This document shows positions 45,744 to 54,257 of a stretch of 64,000 nucleotides of DNA, piece after piece. The first letter of the stretch is position 1. Each line of letters starts with the position of its first letter. This DNA is from JANQPA01 sp964548175 (GTDB lineage: Bacteria; Bacteroidota; Bacteroidia; Chitinophagales; Saprospiraceae), in the NCBI GenBank assembly GCA_964548175.1, contig CAZJQS010000020.1, positions 1-64,000 of the forward strand, in the 5' to 3' direction. A program made the translations under genes and the position numbers. The notes beneath the pieces are model-generated. The model was not told where the DNA came from and searched no databases. It saw only the letters and a program-made list of their open reading frames with translations.

Positions 45744-46859
45744 TCAATTACTCAGCATCACTGGCATGACCAGCATGAGGATATGTTCTTCTTCCCCCTC
45801 TTTGGTGGGCAGCAGTATTCCCGCCCGGGTAGGAGTGGATAACTCCATTTTCACCTGATCGGAATCGATGACGCCAAGCATTTCGATGAGGAATTTGGCA
45901 TTAAAGCCAATCACCAGGGGTTCTCCTTCGTAGGAACAATCAAGTTGTTCTGTAGCTTCATTTGAAAAGTCCAGATCCTGGGCGGAGACGGTCAGGCTGC
46001 CGTCAGAAATATTGAGTACCACCTGATTAGTGGTTTTATTCGCGTAGATGGCGATCCGCTTGAGGGAGTTTTGGAACGGCGAGCGGTCAATAGTCAGCAA
46101 GTTAGGATTGTCCACAGGGATAACGGCATTGTAATCAGGGTATTTGGCGTCGATCAGCCGGCATACCAGCTGAGTGTCGCCAAAAGAGAAAAAGGCGTTA
46201 GCCTTGTTAAAGGACAATCTGACGTCTTCTCCTTCCGGTACGGCGCTTTTCAGTAGGTTAAGGGCTTTTTTGGGCACGATAAAAGAGGTGGAAACATCGC
46301 TGGAAAGGTTATTATAGCTATACTTTACCAACTTGTGTGCATCGGTGGCGACCATAGTCAGCTTGTCAAAATCGACCTGGAAGTAGACGCCTGTCATTGC
46401 TGTGCGCAGTTCATCGGTGCTGGTGGCGAACAAAGTTTTGTTAATCCCCTGAGCCAGGATCTTGCCTGGCAGGCCTACGGTGTCGACGGCGTCGGGCTCT
46501 GGAATTTTAGGGAAGTCCCTGCCGATCTCTCCGGCAAGGCGATATTTTCCAAAAGAAGAGGTGATTTCTATACCGAAGTTATTATCGTCGATATTAAAAG
46601 TTATGGGATGTTCGGGAAGCGCCTTGAGTGTTTCCAGCAATATCTTAGCAGGTACAGCAACAGAGCCGCTGTCATTCGACCTGATTGCCAACCTGGTCGT
46701 GATGGATGTTTCCAGGTCGGTGGCTGAAATTTGCAGGCTATCTTTGCTGATGGTAAACAAAAAGTCTTCAAGAATCGGCAAAACCGTATTTTGTGCAATA
46801 GAGCCTGCGGCAATCTGAAGTTGCTTGAGTAGCATTGATGAGGAAACACTGAATTTCAT
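45744..46859 (-). CDS. dnaN: DNA polymerase III beta subunit (sliding clamp)
   Basis: A 371-residue clamp of three similar domains, starting MKFSVSSSMLLKQLQIAAGS and ending ILMLVMPVMLSN, which carries the usual clamp C terminus (M-P-x-x-x). Inner motifs such as ATDLETSITTR and TDAHKLVKYSY are typical. The frame runs 84 bases further upstream, but the ATG at 46859 is the family start. dnaN is not next to dnaA here; it is followed by a lipoprotein gene and nadD. A cluster of DnaA-box-like sites lies about 60 bases upstream. Confidence 0.96.
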   Translation of the reverse strand: MKFSVSSSMLLKQLQIAAGSIAQNTVLPILEDFLFTISKDSLQISATDLETSITTRLAIRSNDSGSVAVPAKILLETLKALPEHPITFNIDDNNFGIEITSSFGKYRLAGEIGRDFPKIPEPDAVDTVGLPGKILAQGINKTLFATSTDELRTAMTGVYFQVDFDKLTMVATDAHKLVKYSYNNLSSDVSTSFIVPKKALNLLKSAVPEGEDVRLSFNKANAFFSFGDTQLVCRLIDAKYPDYNAVIPVDNPNLLTIDRSPFQNSLKRIAIYANKTTNQVVLNISDGSLTVSAQDLDFSNEATEQLDCSYEGEPLVIGFNAKFLIEMLGVIDSDQVKMELSTPTRAGILLPTKEGEEEHILMLVMPVMLSN

Positions 46860-46921
46860 ATACAAGGCATCATTAATAGCATGGAAAAATATAAACCCTA
46901 AAATTAGTTTATCTGTTTTAT

Positions 46922-46956
46922 TTTTCCACAGCAAGTATTCCACATAGTGTGGAAAA
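46922..46956. promoter_or_regulatory. Cluster of DnaA-box-like sites upstream of dnaN
   Basis: Three sites close to TTATCCACA: TTTTCCACA (46922-46930, one mismatch), TATTCCACA (46936-46944, two mismatches) and TGTGGAAAA (46948-46956, reverse strand, one mismatch). The last two form the palindrome ttccacatagtgtggaa. DnaA control of dnaN is known elsewhere; here it is inference. Confidence 0.4.
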
Positions 46957-47103
46957 CTTGTGTATTGTAAAATTTATGTGAACTTTTTTATCCAATGGGG
47001 ATTTTCCTATTTTGTAACGGATGAGGGGCCGTTTCAAGATAATTTCATCAAGTGCAGCTGAGTAGAATGATTTTTTACCTAACGCCACTCTTCAAAAAAA
47101 ATT

Positions 47104-48381
47104 ATGCCAGACCGAACGAAAATACCGGAGATCAAGGGGATAGATCGCCTGCATTTGCCAGAACCCCAAAAGGTGATCCTCAGAAACGGCATGCCCATGT
47201 ATGTGCTTGCTATGGGGCAACAAGAGGTAAGCAAGCTGGAGATCGTGTTCCGGGCGGGGCGCCCTTTTGAACACAAGCAGTTGGCTGCACGGGCAACTAA
47301 TGTCCTGCTCAAGGAGGGTAGCGCGAACTATACGGGCGCCCATATAGCCGAAGAAATGGACTATTACGGCTGTTCTCTGAGCATGCCGTTCAATATTGAC
47401 GTATCCACTGTAACGCTCTATATCGTTAATAAGCACATAGATGCCGTATTGCCTTTTTTAACGGATTTATTGTCGGCGCCGGCTTTTCCGCAGAAGGAGT
47501 TGGATGCTTTTATCAGGAGGAATCAGCAGCGCCTTCAGGTTGACCTTACCAAGAGCGATGTGCTGGCTTACCGGAAGATTACCGAATTGGTCTTCGGAGA
47601 AAAACACCCTTACGGTTATAACAGTTTTCCTGAAACTTATGCCCGGCTGACTCGCGAAGATCTGCTCCGGCACTTCCATCGCTTACATAATGCCGGCAAT
47701 GGCATGGCTTTTTTTAGCGGGAAGGTTACACAGGCGATGATCGAAAAAGTAGATATGGCCTTAAGCGAGGCCATAGTCCGTGGCGCAGCTGCTGAGCCAA
47801 GGTTGCCTGAGGTAGTTGCCCGGCCCCGGCGGGAGAGCATCCTGCATCAGGATAGTATGCAGACCGCCATTCGGATGGGTTGCCGCCTGTTTAACCGATA
47901 CCATCCTGATTATCCTGGGTTTTATGTGTTGAACATGATCCTCGGAGGCTATTTCAGTAGCCGCCTGATGACAAATATCCGCGAGCAGCAAGGGTTTACT
48001 TACAACATTTACTCCATGATGGATCCCATGGTTTATGATGGAGGTTTTTACATCGGTACGGAAGTAAGCAATGAAGCAGTGGAAGAGACGCTCAAGCAAA
48101 TCTACCTGGAGCTGGAGCGTCTGTGCAATGACCGGGTCGGGGCCGAGGAACTGGATATGGTTAGAAATTATACGCTAGGCTATTTATTGACGATGGTAGA
48201 CGGCGCCTTCAATATTGCCGAGGTGATCAAATCTCTATATATCGATGGCCTTTCCATAAGTTTTCTGGATCGCCTGGCTTCGGTAGTTAAAACCATTAGC
48301 GCAGAAGAGTTAAGGACATTGGCACAGCGCTATCTTCGGCCGGAAGAGCTGTGGGAGGTAGTGGTAGGGCCAAATGTTTGA
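47104..48381 (+). CDS. Non-catalytic M16 family peptidase subunit
   Basis: A 425-residue single M16 protein of the size of the PqqL/processing-peptidase subunits. Where active members have HxxEH (GLAHFLEHLLF), this one reads ARATNVLLKEG, with no His or Glu in place, so it cannot bind zinc there. The R/Y motif of the second half is kept: GGYFSSRLMTNIREQQGFTY. Such proteins normally pair with an active partner from the gene next door. Here the neighbours are dnaN (divergent) and mreB, so the partner must be elsewhere. No signal peptide is present, so it is cytoplasmic. Confidence 0.88.
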   Translation: MPDRTKIPEIKGIDRLHLPEPQKVILRNGMPMYVLAMGQQEVSKLEIVFRAGRPFEHKQLAARATNVLLKEGSANYTGAHIAEEMDYYGCSLSMPFNIDVSTVTLYIVNKHIDAVLPFLTDLLSAPAFPQKELDAFIRRNQQRLQVDLTKSDVLAYRKITELVFGEKHPYGYNSFPETYARLTREDLLRHFHRLHNAGNGMAFFSGKVTQAMIEKVDMALSEAIVRGAAAEPRLPEVVARPRRESILHQDSMQTAIRMGCRLFNRYHPDYPGFYVLNMILGGYFSSRLMTNIREQQGFTYNIYSMMDPMVYDGGFYIGTEVSNEAVEETLKQIYLELERLCNDRVGAEELDMVRNYTLGYLLTMVDGAFNIAEVIKSLYIDGLSISFLDRLASVVKTISAEELRTLAQRYLRPEELWEVVVGPNV

Positions 48382-48444
48382 AAAATAATCACTTTCGCTC
48401 CCCGTGCGCTTCCATTTTAGCTGAAAATGTCGTTTTTTTGCGGC

Positions 48445-48464
48445 AAATTCTTTAAACAACTTCT
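48445..48464. repeat. Half copy of the dispersed palindromic repeat
   Basis: ctttaaacaacttct at 48450-48464 matches the right end of copies 1 and 2 exactly. The bases before it (gtcgtttttttgcggc, from 48430) resemble the centre of copy 1 (gacgtttttgcagccc). The left arm is absent. It lies between the M16 gene and mreB. Confidence 0.6.
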
Positions 48465-48600
48465 ATTAGTCCGGGCGCTTTAAAATATTCTACAACCGCT
48501 GATGGCATAAGCAAAAAAAAGTTGTTAACTTTCAAGGTCTTTTGATAGGCTGCTTTTTTCAATACGGGAGAGTCATTATTTAATCCCATAAACAATTTTA

Positions 48601-49638
48601 ATGAAGCTGTTCAATTTTTTTAAACAAGAATTAGCGATTGACTTAGGAACCGCTAATACATTGATCATTCAGGATGGTAAGGTTGTTGTTGATGAACCAT
48701 CCATAGTGGCCATTGATCGGAGAACGGGCGAGACGATTGCAGTAGGCAGGAAGGCCATGTTAATGCACGAAAAAACGCACGAAGATATAAAAACCATTCG
48801 CCCTTTGAAAGATGGCGTGATCGCAGATTTTCAGGCAGCGGAAAGCATGATTGAGGGCTTTATCGGAATGATGGGCAATACCCGCCGGTTGTTCTCGCAT
48901 ATGAAAATGGTCATCTGTATCCCTTCCGGGATTACCGAGGTAGAAAAAAGAGCCGTTTTCGATTCGGCGGATCACGTAGATAGCAAAGAGACTTACCTGA
49001 TCCACGAACCGATGGCTGCTGCTCTTGGGATCGGCATTGACGTGGAAGAGCCCGTCGGTAATATGATCATAGATATAGGGGGAGGAACAACTGAAATTGC
49101 CGTCATTGCCCTTTCCGGTATCGTTTGTGATCAATCCATAAGGATTGCCGGGGATGAGTTCACCAACGATATTATGAGCTACATGAAACGGCAGCACAAT
49201 ATTCTTATCGGTGAACGCACGGCAGAGCAGCTGAAGATCCACGTCGGTTCCGCTCTCGACCATCTCGAAGATGAGGTAGCTCCTGAGGATTTCGCCGTGA
49301 ACGGCCGCGATTTGATGACGGGCATCCCTAAACAAATCAAGGTCAACTACCGTGAGATCGCTCACGCCATCGACAAATCCATCTCAAAGATCGAGGATGC
49401 AGTGCTCAAAGCCCTGGAAGCTACGCCGCCGGAGTTAGCCTCTGACATCTACCGCACTGGCCTTTATCTGACCGGAGGAGGAGCTTTATTAAGGGGATTG
49501 GATAAAAGGATCGGCCAGCGCACCAAGCTTCCGATACACATAGCTGAAGATCCGCTGCGCGCAGTTGTTAGAGGAACAGGTATTGCCTTGAAAAACTCAG
49601 ATCGTTATACCTTCCTTATCGACAGAAAGAGCGTGTAA
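48601..49638 (+). CDS. mreB: Rod shape-determining protein MreB
   Basis: A 345-residue bacterial actin that directs cell wall synthesis along the rod. Actin-fold phosphate motifs are intact: AIDLGTANTLI (phosphate 1), IDIGGGTTEIAVIALSG (phosphate 2) and YLTGGGALLRGLDKRI (adenosine). The N-terminal KLFNFFKQ is an amphipathic membrane-binding segment, as in other MreB proteins. It heads the cluster mreB-mreC-mreD-mrdA with small gaps. A leader of about 200 bases precedes it. Confidence 0.97.
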   Translation: MKLFNFFKQELAIDLGTANTLIIQDGKVVVDEPSIVAIDRRTGETIAVGRKAMLMHEKTHEDIKTIRPLKDGVIADFQAAESMIEGFIGMMGNTRRLFSHMKMVICIPSGITEVEKRAVFDSADHVDSKETYLIHEPMAAALGIGIDVEEPVGNMIIDIGGGTTEIAVIALSGIVCDQSIRIAGDEFTNDIMSYMKRQHNILIGERTAEQLKIHVGSALDHLEDEVAPEDFAVNGRDLMTGIPKQIKVNYREIAHAIDKSISKIEDAVLKALEATPPELASDIYRTGLYLTGGGALLRGLDKRIGQRTKLPIHIAEDPLRAVVRGTGIALKNSDRYTFLIDRKSV

Positions 49639-49656
49639 AGCAATTATTTTTTGCCT

Positions 49657-50481
49657 ATGCGCAACCTGATAGAATTTATAGTCCGAAATCGAAATTTCCT
49701 TACCTTTTTCTTCCTGGAATTGGTCTGTTTCACCCTGGTCGTTCAGTTCAACAGGGAACAGCGTCAGATCCTGCTTAACTCCACCAGCACCTATGCGGGT
49801 GCTGTTTTTGACCTCTATTCCCAGGGACTGGACTATCTGGACCTGAAAAAGGAAAACCAGGTGCTGGAAGAAAAAAACCAGGTGCTGGAGGAATACCTTT
49901 ATGCATTACTCGGCAAAGAAGTGGAGATGGACGCTATTCGCCTGGATACGATGGAATATAATTTCGAATTTATTCCCGGAAAGATCATCAAGAACTCTAT
50001 CACCGGACTGGATAATATGATCACCATTAATAAAGGTCGCAATGACGGCGTAGAAGAGCATATGGGCGTCGTAGGGCTGAACGGGCTGGTCGGTGTGGTG
50101 GTTGACGTTTCTGCCCATTACTCCGTAGCCATGTCCCTGCTCCACCGTCAGACGCGTATTTCGGCAAGACTAAGGTCCACCCCTTATTTTGGATCCTTGG
50201 CGTGGAGAAATGAAATGGATCCAACCACTATGGACCTGGAGGACATCCCGAAGCATGCGGAAGTAGCCGTAGGAGATACGGTGGAAACCAGCGGCTATTC
50301 TTTTATGTTTCCTCCCGGTATGGCCATAGGCGCCGTAAGCAGCGCAGCACTGCCGGAAGGGAATAATTTTTACAACATAAAAGTCGACCTGTTTAATGAC
50401 CTTAGCAGGATTGAATACGTTTACATCGTTAAAAACAGAGACAGAGCAGAACTATTGCAGCTAAAGGGAAATGATGAGTAA
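49657..50481 (+). CDS. mreC: Rod shape-determining protein MreC
   Basis: A 274-residue single-span protein: cytoplasmic N terminus, membrane helix (FLTFFFLELVCFTLVVQF), a coiled coil with the tandem heptads ENQVLEEKNQVLEE, and the periplasmic two-lobed beta domain (INKGRNDGVEEHMGVVGLNG, GDTVETSGYSFMFPPGMAIG). It links MreB to the wall synthases. The frame has a TTG at 49651 but ATG at 49657 fits better. It starts 18 bases after mreB and overlaps mreD by 11 bases. Confidence 0.94.
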   Translation: MRNLIEFIVRNRNFLTFFFLELVCFTLVVQFNREQRQILLNSTSTYAGAVFDLYSQGLDYLDLKKENQVLEEKNQVLEEYLYALLGKEVEMDAIRLDTMEYNFEFIPGKIIKNSITGLDNMITINKGRNDGVEEHMGVVGLNGLVGVVVDVSAHYSVAMSLLHRQTRISARLRSTPYFGSLAWRNEMDPTTMDLEDIPKHAEVAVGDTVETSGYSFMFPPGMAIGAVSSAALPEGNNFYNIKVDLFNDLSRIEYVYIVKNRDRAELLQLKGNDE

Positions 50482-50995
50482 GGATTTATACAATAATGCG
50501 TTCCGCTTTTTATTGCTTTGCGCCTTTCAAATTTTGGTCCTGCAAAGAATAGGCAACGCGTTTATCAATTTCCCCTACATCACCATCCTAGTCTATCCTT
50601 TGTTTATTTTATTGCTTCCCTTTCGGACCAACACCATGCTTCTCACCTTTATCGGATTCATAGCAGGGTTGACTATTGATATTTTTTATGACTCACCAGG
50701 GATACATGCGAGTGCGACTTTGTTTATTGCCTATATCCGGCCGGTCATCATCCGGAGGCTGGAGCCGAAAGGAGGCTATACCACAAATTCCAGCCCTACG
50801 CCCAAAAGAATGGGCTGGACGTGGTTCCTGAGGTACGCAGCTGTTTTAATGGGGATACATCTTTTTTTCTATTTCTCTGTGGAAGCTTTCACCTATGCTT
50901 ATATTCTCAGTATTTTAGTGAAAACAGCAGTCTCTTTTGTACTTTCTATGCTTTTTATCCTTTTGATAATGGCAATTTTCAATCCATCTGATTAG
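50471..50995 (+). CDS. mreD: Rod shape-determining protein MreD
   Basis: A 174-residue membrane protein with about five to six hydrophobic helices, such as FRFLLLCAFQILVLQRIG and LLTFIGFIAGLTIDIFYDSP. The FIAGLTIDIFYDSPG stretch is typical of MreD. It is part of the elongasome with MreB and MreC. Its start (two adjacent ATGs at 50471 and 50474) lies inside the end of mreC, an overlap that suggests translational coupling. Confidence 0.9.
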   Translation: MMSKDLYNNAFRFLLLCAFQILVLQRIGNAFINFPYITILVYPLFILLLPFRTNTMLLTFIGFIAGLTIDIFYDSPGIHASATLFIAYIRPVIIRRLEPKGGYTTNSSPTPKRMGWTWFLRYAAVLMGIHLFFYFSVEAFTYAYILSILVKTAVSFVLSMLFILLIMAIFNPSD

Positions 50996-51044
50996 TTTTG
51001 TAAGGAATAGTTTATCCTATCTTGGATATTTAACAATCAGGATC

Positions 51045-52907
51045 GTGGCAGATACTTTTAAAAAAAGACAAGGGGTTATTCAGTTTTTTTTCGTTCTGGC
51101 GGCTATTGTCCTGGTCGGTAAGGCCATGCAATTGCAGTTGATCGACAGTACTTTCCGAAATAAAGCCAACGCCACGGCCATAGAAAAACTGACCATTTAT
51201 CCTTCGCGGGGGGTCATTTACGACCGGGACACCAATCTTATGGTTAATAATGATCCCATCTATGACCTGATGGTTACTTACAACCGCATCGATCCTGATA
51301 TGGATACGGCCAAATTCTGCCGTCTTTTGAATATTAATGAGACGATTTTCAGAGAAAATCTGAATAAAGACTGGCGCAGCGATCGTTTTTCCAAATCTGT
51401 TCCTTTTGTTTTTATGAGCAAGATTTCTGCTGAGCGATTTGCTACCTTTCAGGAAAGCCTGTACGAGTTTCCGGGCTTTTTTGTTCAGCTGAGAAACGTT
51501 AGAGGGTATCCTGCTAATACCGGCGCCCACGTATTGGGCTATATTCGGGAAGTCAACAAGAGAGAAGTAGAGGAGTCCGGCGGCTTGTATGTCTCCGGCG
51601 ATTATATCGGCGCCACAGGTTTGGAGGCTTCTTATGAGGAACTACTCAGGGGAGAAAAAGGCGCCAAATATGTGTTCAAAGACAATTTGGGCAGAGTAGT
51701 CGATAACTATAAAGCCGAAAAAAGGGATATCCCGCCGAAATCCGGAAGAGACCTCCTTTCTACTATCGATCTGGATTTGCAAGTCTTTGGGGAAATGCTC
51801 ATGGCCAATAAACGCGGCGGCATCATTGCTCTGGAACCTGCTACGGGTGAAATCCTTGCTATGGTCAGCAGCCCCGCCTATGATCCTAATGACCTGGTTA
51901 TCGGCAATGAAGATAGAGGCAGAGCCTATCTGGAGATGAACAGGGACTCCCTCAAGCCGCTATTTAACCGTGCCGTACTGGCCCAGTACCCTCCAGGGTC
52001 GCTTTTTAAGCCTCTTGTTGCCCTCATCGGCATGCAAAAGGGATTGCTCGACCCCAATCGTACCGTGAGATGCAGCGGGGCGTACTATCATAACGGCTTG
52101 CGCCTTACCGGCTGCCACGGCCATCCTACCTGCACCAGTGTGTCCATGGCCATTCAACATTCCTGCAATGCGTATTTTGTGACGGTTTTCAGGGAAATAG
52201 TCGATCAATATGGTTTTGATCAGCCTAATATCGGATTGGATACTTTTAATACCTACCTGAATAAATTCGGCCTCGGTCGATCCCTCGGAATAGACTTCCC
52301 CTCTGAGAAAGGCGGCAACTACCCTACTTCAAGATACTACACGGATTGGTTTAACCGCCAACAGGAAGGGCAGCGATGGAATTCACTCTGGATCCGCTCT
52401 CTGGCTATAGGACAAGGGGAAATTCAAATGACCAATATTCAAATGGTTAACGCCGCAGCCATCATCGCTAATCGAGGCTATTATGTGGCGCCTCACCTGG
52501 TAAAGGGCTACCTGAATAGCGATGAACCCATTTCTGAACAATACCGCAGAAAACATTATGTCGGCATTGAGGAAGCGCATTTCAGCCCGGTCATTGACGG
52601 CATGGAGAAAGCCGTTCTGGCTGGCACCGCCCGCTCAGCTTATATTCCCGATATCCCCATTTGCGGAAAAACCGGAACGGCGGAAAATGCCGAGAAAGAC
52701 CATTCCATTTTCTTCTGCTTTGCCCCTAAAGAAAATCCTGAAATCGCCGTGGTCGTTTATGTGGAAAATGCTGGCTTCGGCGGAACTTATGCGGCCCCCA
52801 TCGCCAGCCTGATGATCGAGAAATACATCAAAGGAGATGTTGCACCCGAAAGGCAATGGCGACTCAACTACATTAAGAACGCCAATCTCATGGAACAACG
52901 GCCCTGA
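51045..52907 (+). CDS. mrdA: Penicillin-binding protein 2 (peptidoglycan D,D-transpeptidase)
   Basis: A 620-residue class B PBP of the elongasome that crosslinks new wall along the cell length. It has one N-terminal membrane helix (VIQFFFVLAAIVLVGKA), a dimerisation/pedestal domain (YPSRGVIYDRDTNLMVNN) and the transpeptidase with all three motifs: SLFK in PPGSLFKPL, SCN in QHSCNAYF and KTGT in ICGKTGTAEN. The start is GTG at 51045, since no ATG precedes the helix. It is 49 bases after mreD. The usual rodA does not follow; the next gene is on the other strand. Confidence 0.95.
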   Translation: MADTFKKRQGVIQFFFVLAAIVLVGKAMQLQLIDSTFRNKANATAIEKLTIYPSRGVIYDRDTNLMVNNDPIYDLMVTYNRIDPDMDTAKFCRLLNINETIFRENLNKDWRSDRFSKSVPFVFMSKISAERFATFQESLYEFPGFFVQLRNVRGYPANTGAHVLGYIREVNKREVEESGGLYVSGDYIGATGLEASYEELLRGEKGAKYVFKDNLGRVVDNYKAEKRDIPPKSGRDLLSTIDLDLQVFGEMLMANKRGGIIALEPATGEILAMVSSPAYDPNDLVIGNEDRGRAYLEMNRDSLKPLFNRAVLAQYPPGSLFKPLVALIGMQKGLLDPNRTVRCSGAYYHNGLRLTGCHGHPTCTSVSMAIQHSCNAYFVTVFREIVDQYGFDQPNIGLDTFNTYLNKFGLGRSLGIDFPSEKGGNYPTSRYYTDWFNRQQEGQRWNSLWIRSLAIGQGEIQMTNIQMVNAAAIIANRGYYVAPHLVKGYLNSDEPISEQYRRKHYVGIEEAHFSPVIDGMEKAVLAGTARSAYIPDIPICGKTGTAENAEKDHSIFFCFAPKENPEIAVVVYVENAGFGGTYAAPIASLMIEKYIKGDVAPERQWRLNYIKNANLMEQRP

Positions 52908-54056
52908 TCACACCCTTGTGGTTGGGGGATAAACTGTTTTGAGTACTTCCTGGTAATAGGCTTCATATTTGGGAAGTATATTGCTGATGTCAAACCTCTT
53001 GGCTTGTTTAAGGGCATTTCTCCTGAACAAATTCAGCAACTCTTCATCCTTTAAGATCCTGATGGCGTTTTTTGCCATATCGTCCACATCCCCTACTTCA
53101 CTTAGAAAGCCTGTTTCTCCATGTATGTTCACCTCCGGAAGCCCTCCCGCATTGGTGGAAATAACCGGCACTTCGCAGGCCATGGCTTCCAGGGCCGCCA
53201 GGCCAAAGCTCTCTTTCTGTGATGGAATTAAGAACAGGTCGGACACCGCCAGTAACTCTTCTACGGCATCTTGCTTACCCAGGAACCGAATTTCTTCGCA
53301 CAAACCAAGTCGCCGGCATTGAGATTCCGCTTTGCGCCTCTCGGGCCCGTCACCGATCAGCAACAGCTTGGAAGGTATTTTTTGATGAATTCTGTAAAAA
53401 ACATCAATCACATCATCGATCCTTTTAACCTTTCTGAAATTGGAAACATGGGTGATGATTCGCTCGCCATTGGGTGCGATGGCTTTTTTGAAGTGATCCT
53501 TATTAACCCTCTTGAAACGGTCAAAATCGATAAAATTGTGAATGACCTGTATGTCTTTGTTAACCTCAAAATAGTCAAGCGTTTGCTGCTTGAGACTTTC
53601 CGAAACAGCCGTCACCCCATCCGATTTGTTAATGGAAAATTCTACTACCGGAGAAAAAGCCTTATTGCGCCCCACCAGCGTGATGTCCGTGCCATGCAGA
53701 GTAGTTACCACCGGCACATATTTGCCCTGTGTGAGCAATATTTTTTTCGTCAAATAGGCTACGGCAGCATGCGGAATGGCGTAATGCACGTGAAGAATAT
53801 CAATGTTTTCATACTTGACTACATCCACCATCTTGCTGGCCAGCATGCTGTCATAAGGCATATATTCGAACAAAGGATACTCTTCTGTGTCCACTTCATG
53901 ATAAAAAACATTTTCGTGAAAGGCCGTCAGCCGGGCGGGACGCTTGTAGGTGATAAAATGTACTTCATGCCCCAAACCAGCAAGACCTATTCCAAGTTCC
54001 GTCGCCACCACACCACTCCCTCCGTATGTCGGATAGCAAACAATGCCTATTTTCAT
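52908..54056 (-). CDS. bshA: N-acetyl-alpha-D-glucosaminyl L-malate synthase BshA
   Basis: A 382-residue GT4-type glycosyltransferase that joins N-acetylglucosamine to malate, the first step of bacillithiol synthesis. The start MKIGIVCYPTYGGSGVVATE is diagnostic of BshA; further on SNFRKVKRIDDVID and PSQKESFGLAALEAMACEVP hold the UDP-sugar EX7E-type region. The frame extends 42 bases upstream but ATG at 54056 matches the family. Bacillithiol is the low-molecular-weight thiol of many Bacteroidota. It converges with mrdA, its stop abutting the mrdA stop. Confidence 0.94.
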   Translation of the reverse strand: MKIGIVCYPTYGGSGVVATELGIGLAGLGHEVHFITYKRPARLTAFHENVFYHEVDTEEYPLFEYMPYDSMLASKMVDVVKYENIDILHVHYAIPHAAVAYLTKKILLTQGKYVPVVTTLHGTDITLVGRNKAFSPVVEFSINKSDGVTAVSESLKQQTLDYFEVNKDIQVIHNFIDFDRFKRVNKDHFKKAIAPNGERIITHVSNFRKVKRIDDVIDVFYRIHQKIPSKLLLIGDGPERRKAESQCRRLGLCEEIRFLGKQDAVEELLAVSDLFLIPSQKESFGLAALEAMACEVPVISTNAGGLPEVNIHGETGFLSEVGDVDDMAKNAIRILKDEELLNLFRRNALKQAKRFDISNILPKYEAYYQEVLKTVYPPTTRV

Positions 54057-54257
54057 TTTTATGTGATTTCTTTGTGTGCGTATTGTAAAAAAATACAATT
54101 GGATGCTGAAATGGTTTCATTGTGTTAATGAAAAAATGAAAACTATTTCATGTATGGAATAAAAACAAATAAGGCTGTCCCCTCCGTCCGAAAGGGATTT
54201 TGCCTGCCAATGTGGTATTTTAAGACAACACCCCTTTATCAAGTTCAATACAGAAGG

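Noticed and set aside
49855..49896. Tandem DNA repeat in mreC (gaaaaccaggtgctggaa-type units)
   Set aside because: It encodes two heptads of the expected MreC coiled coil, so it needs no further explanation.
53271..54128. Antisense frame of 285 residues over bshA
   Set aside because: It is the complement of a clear BshA; composition and lack of motifs mark it as a shadow.
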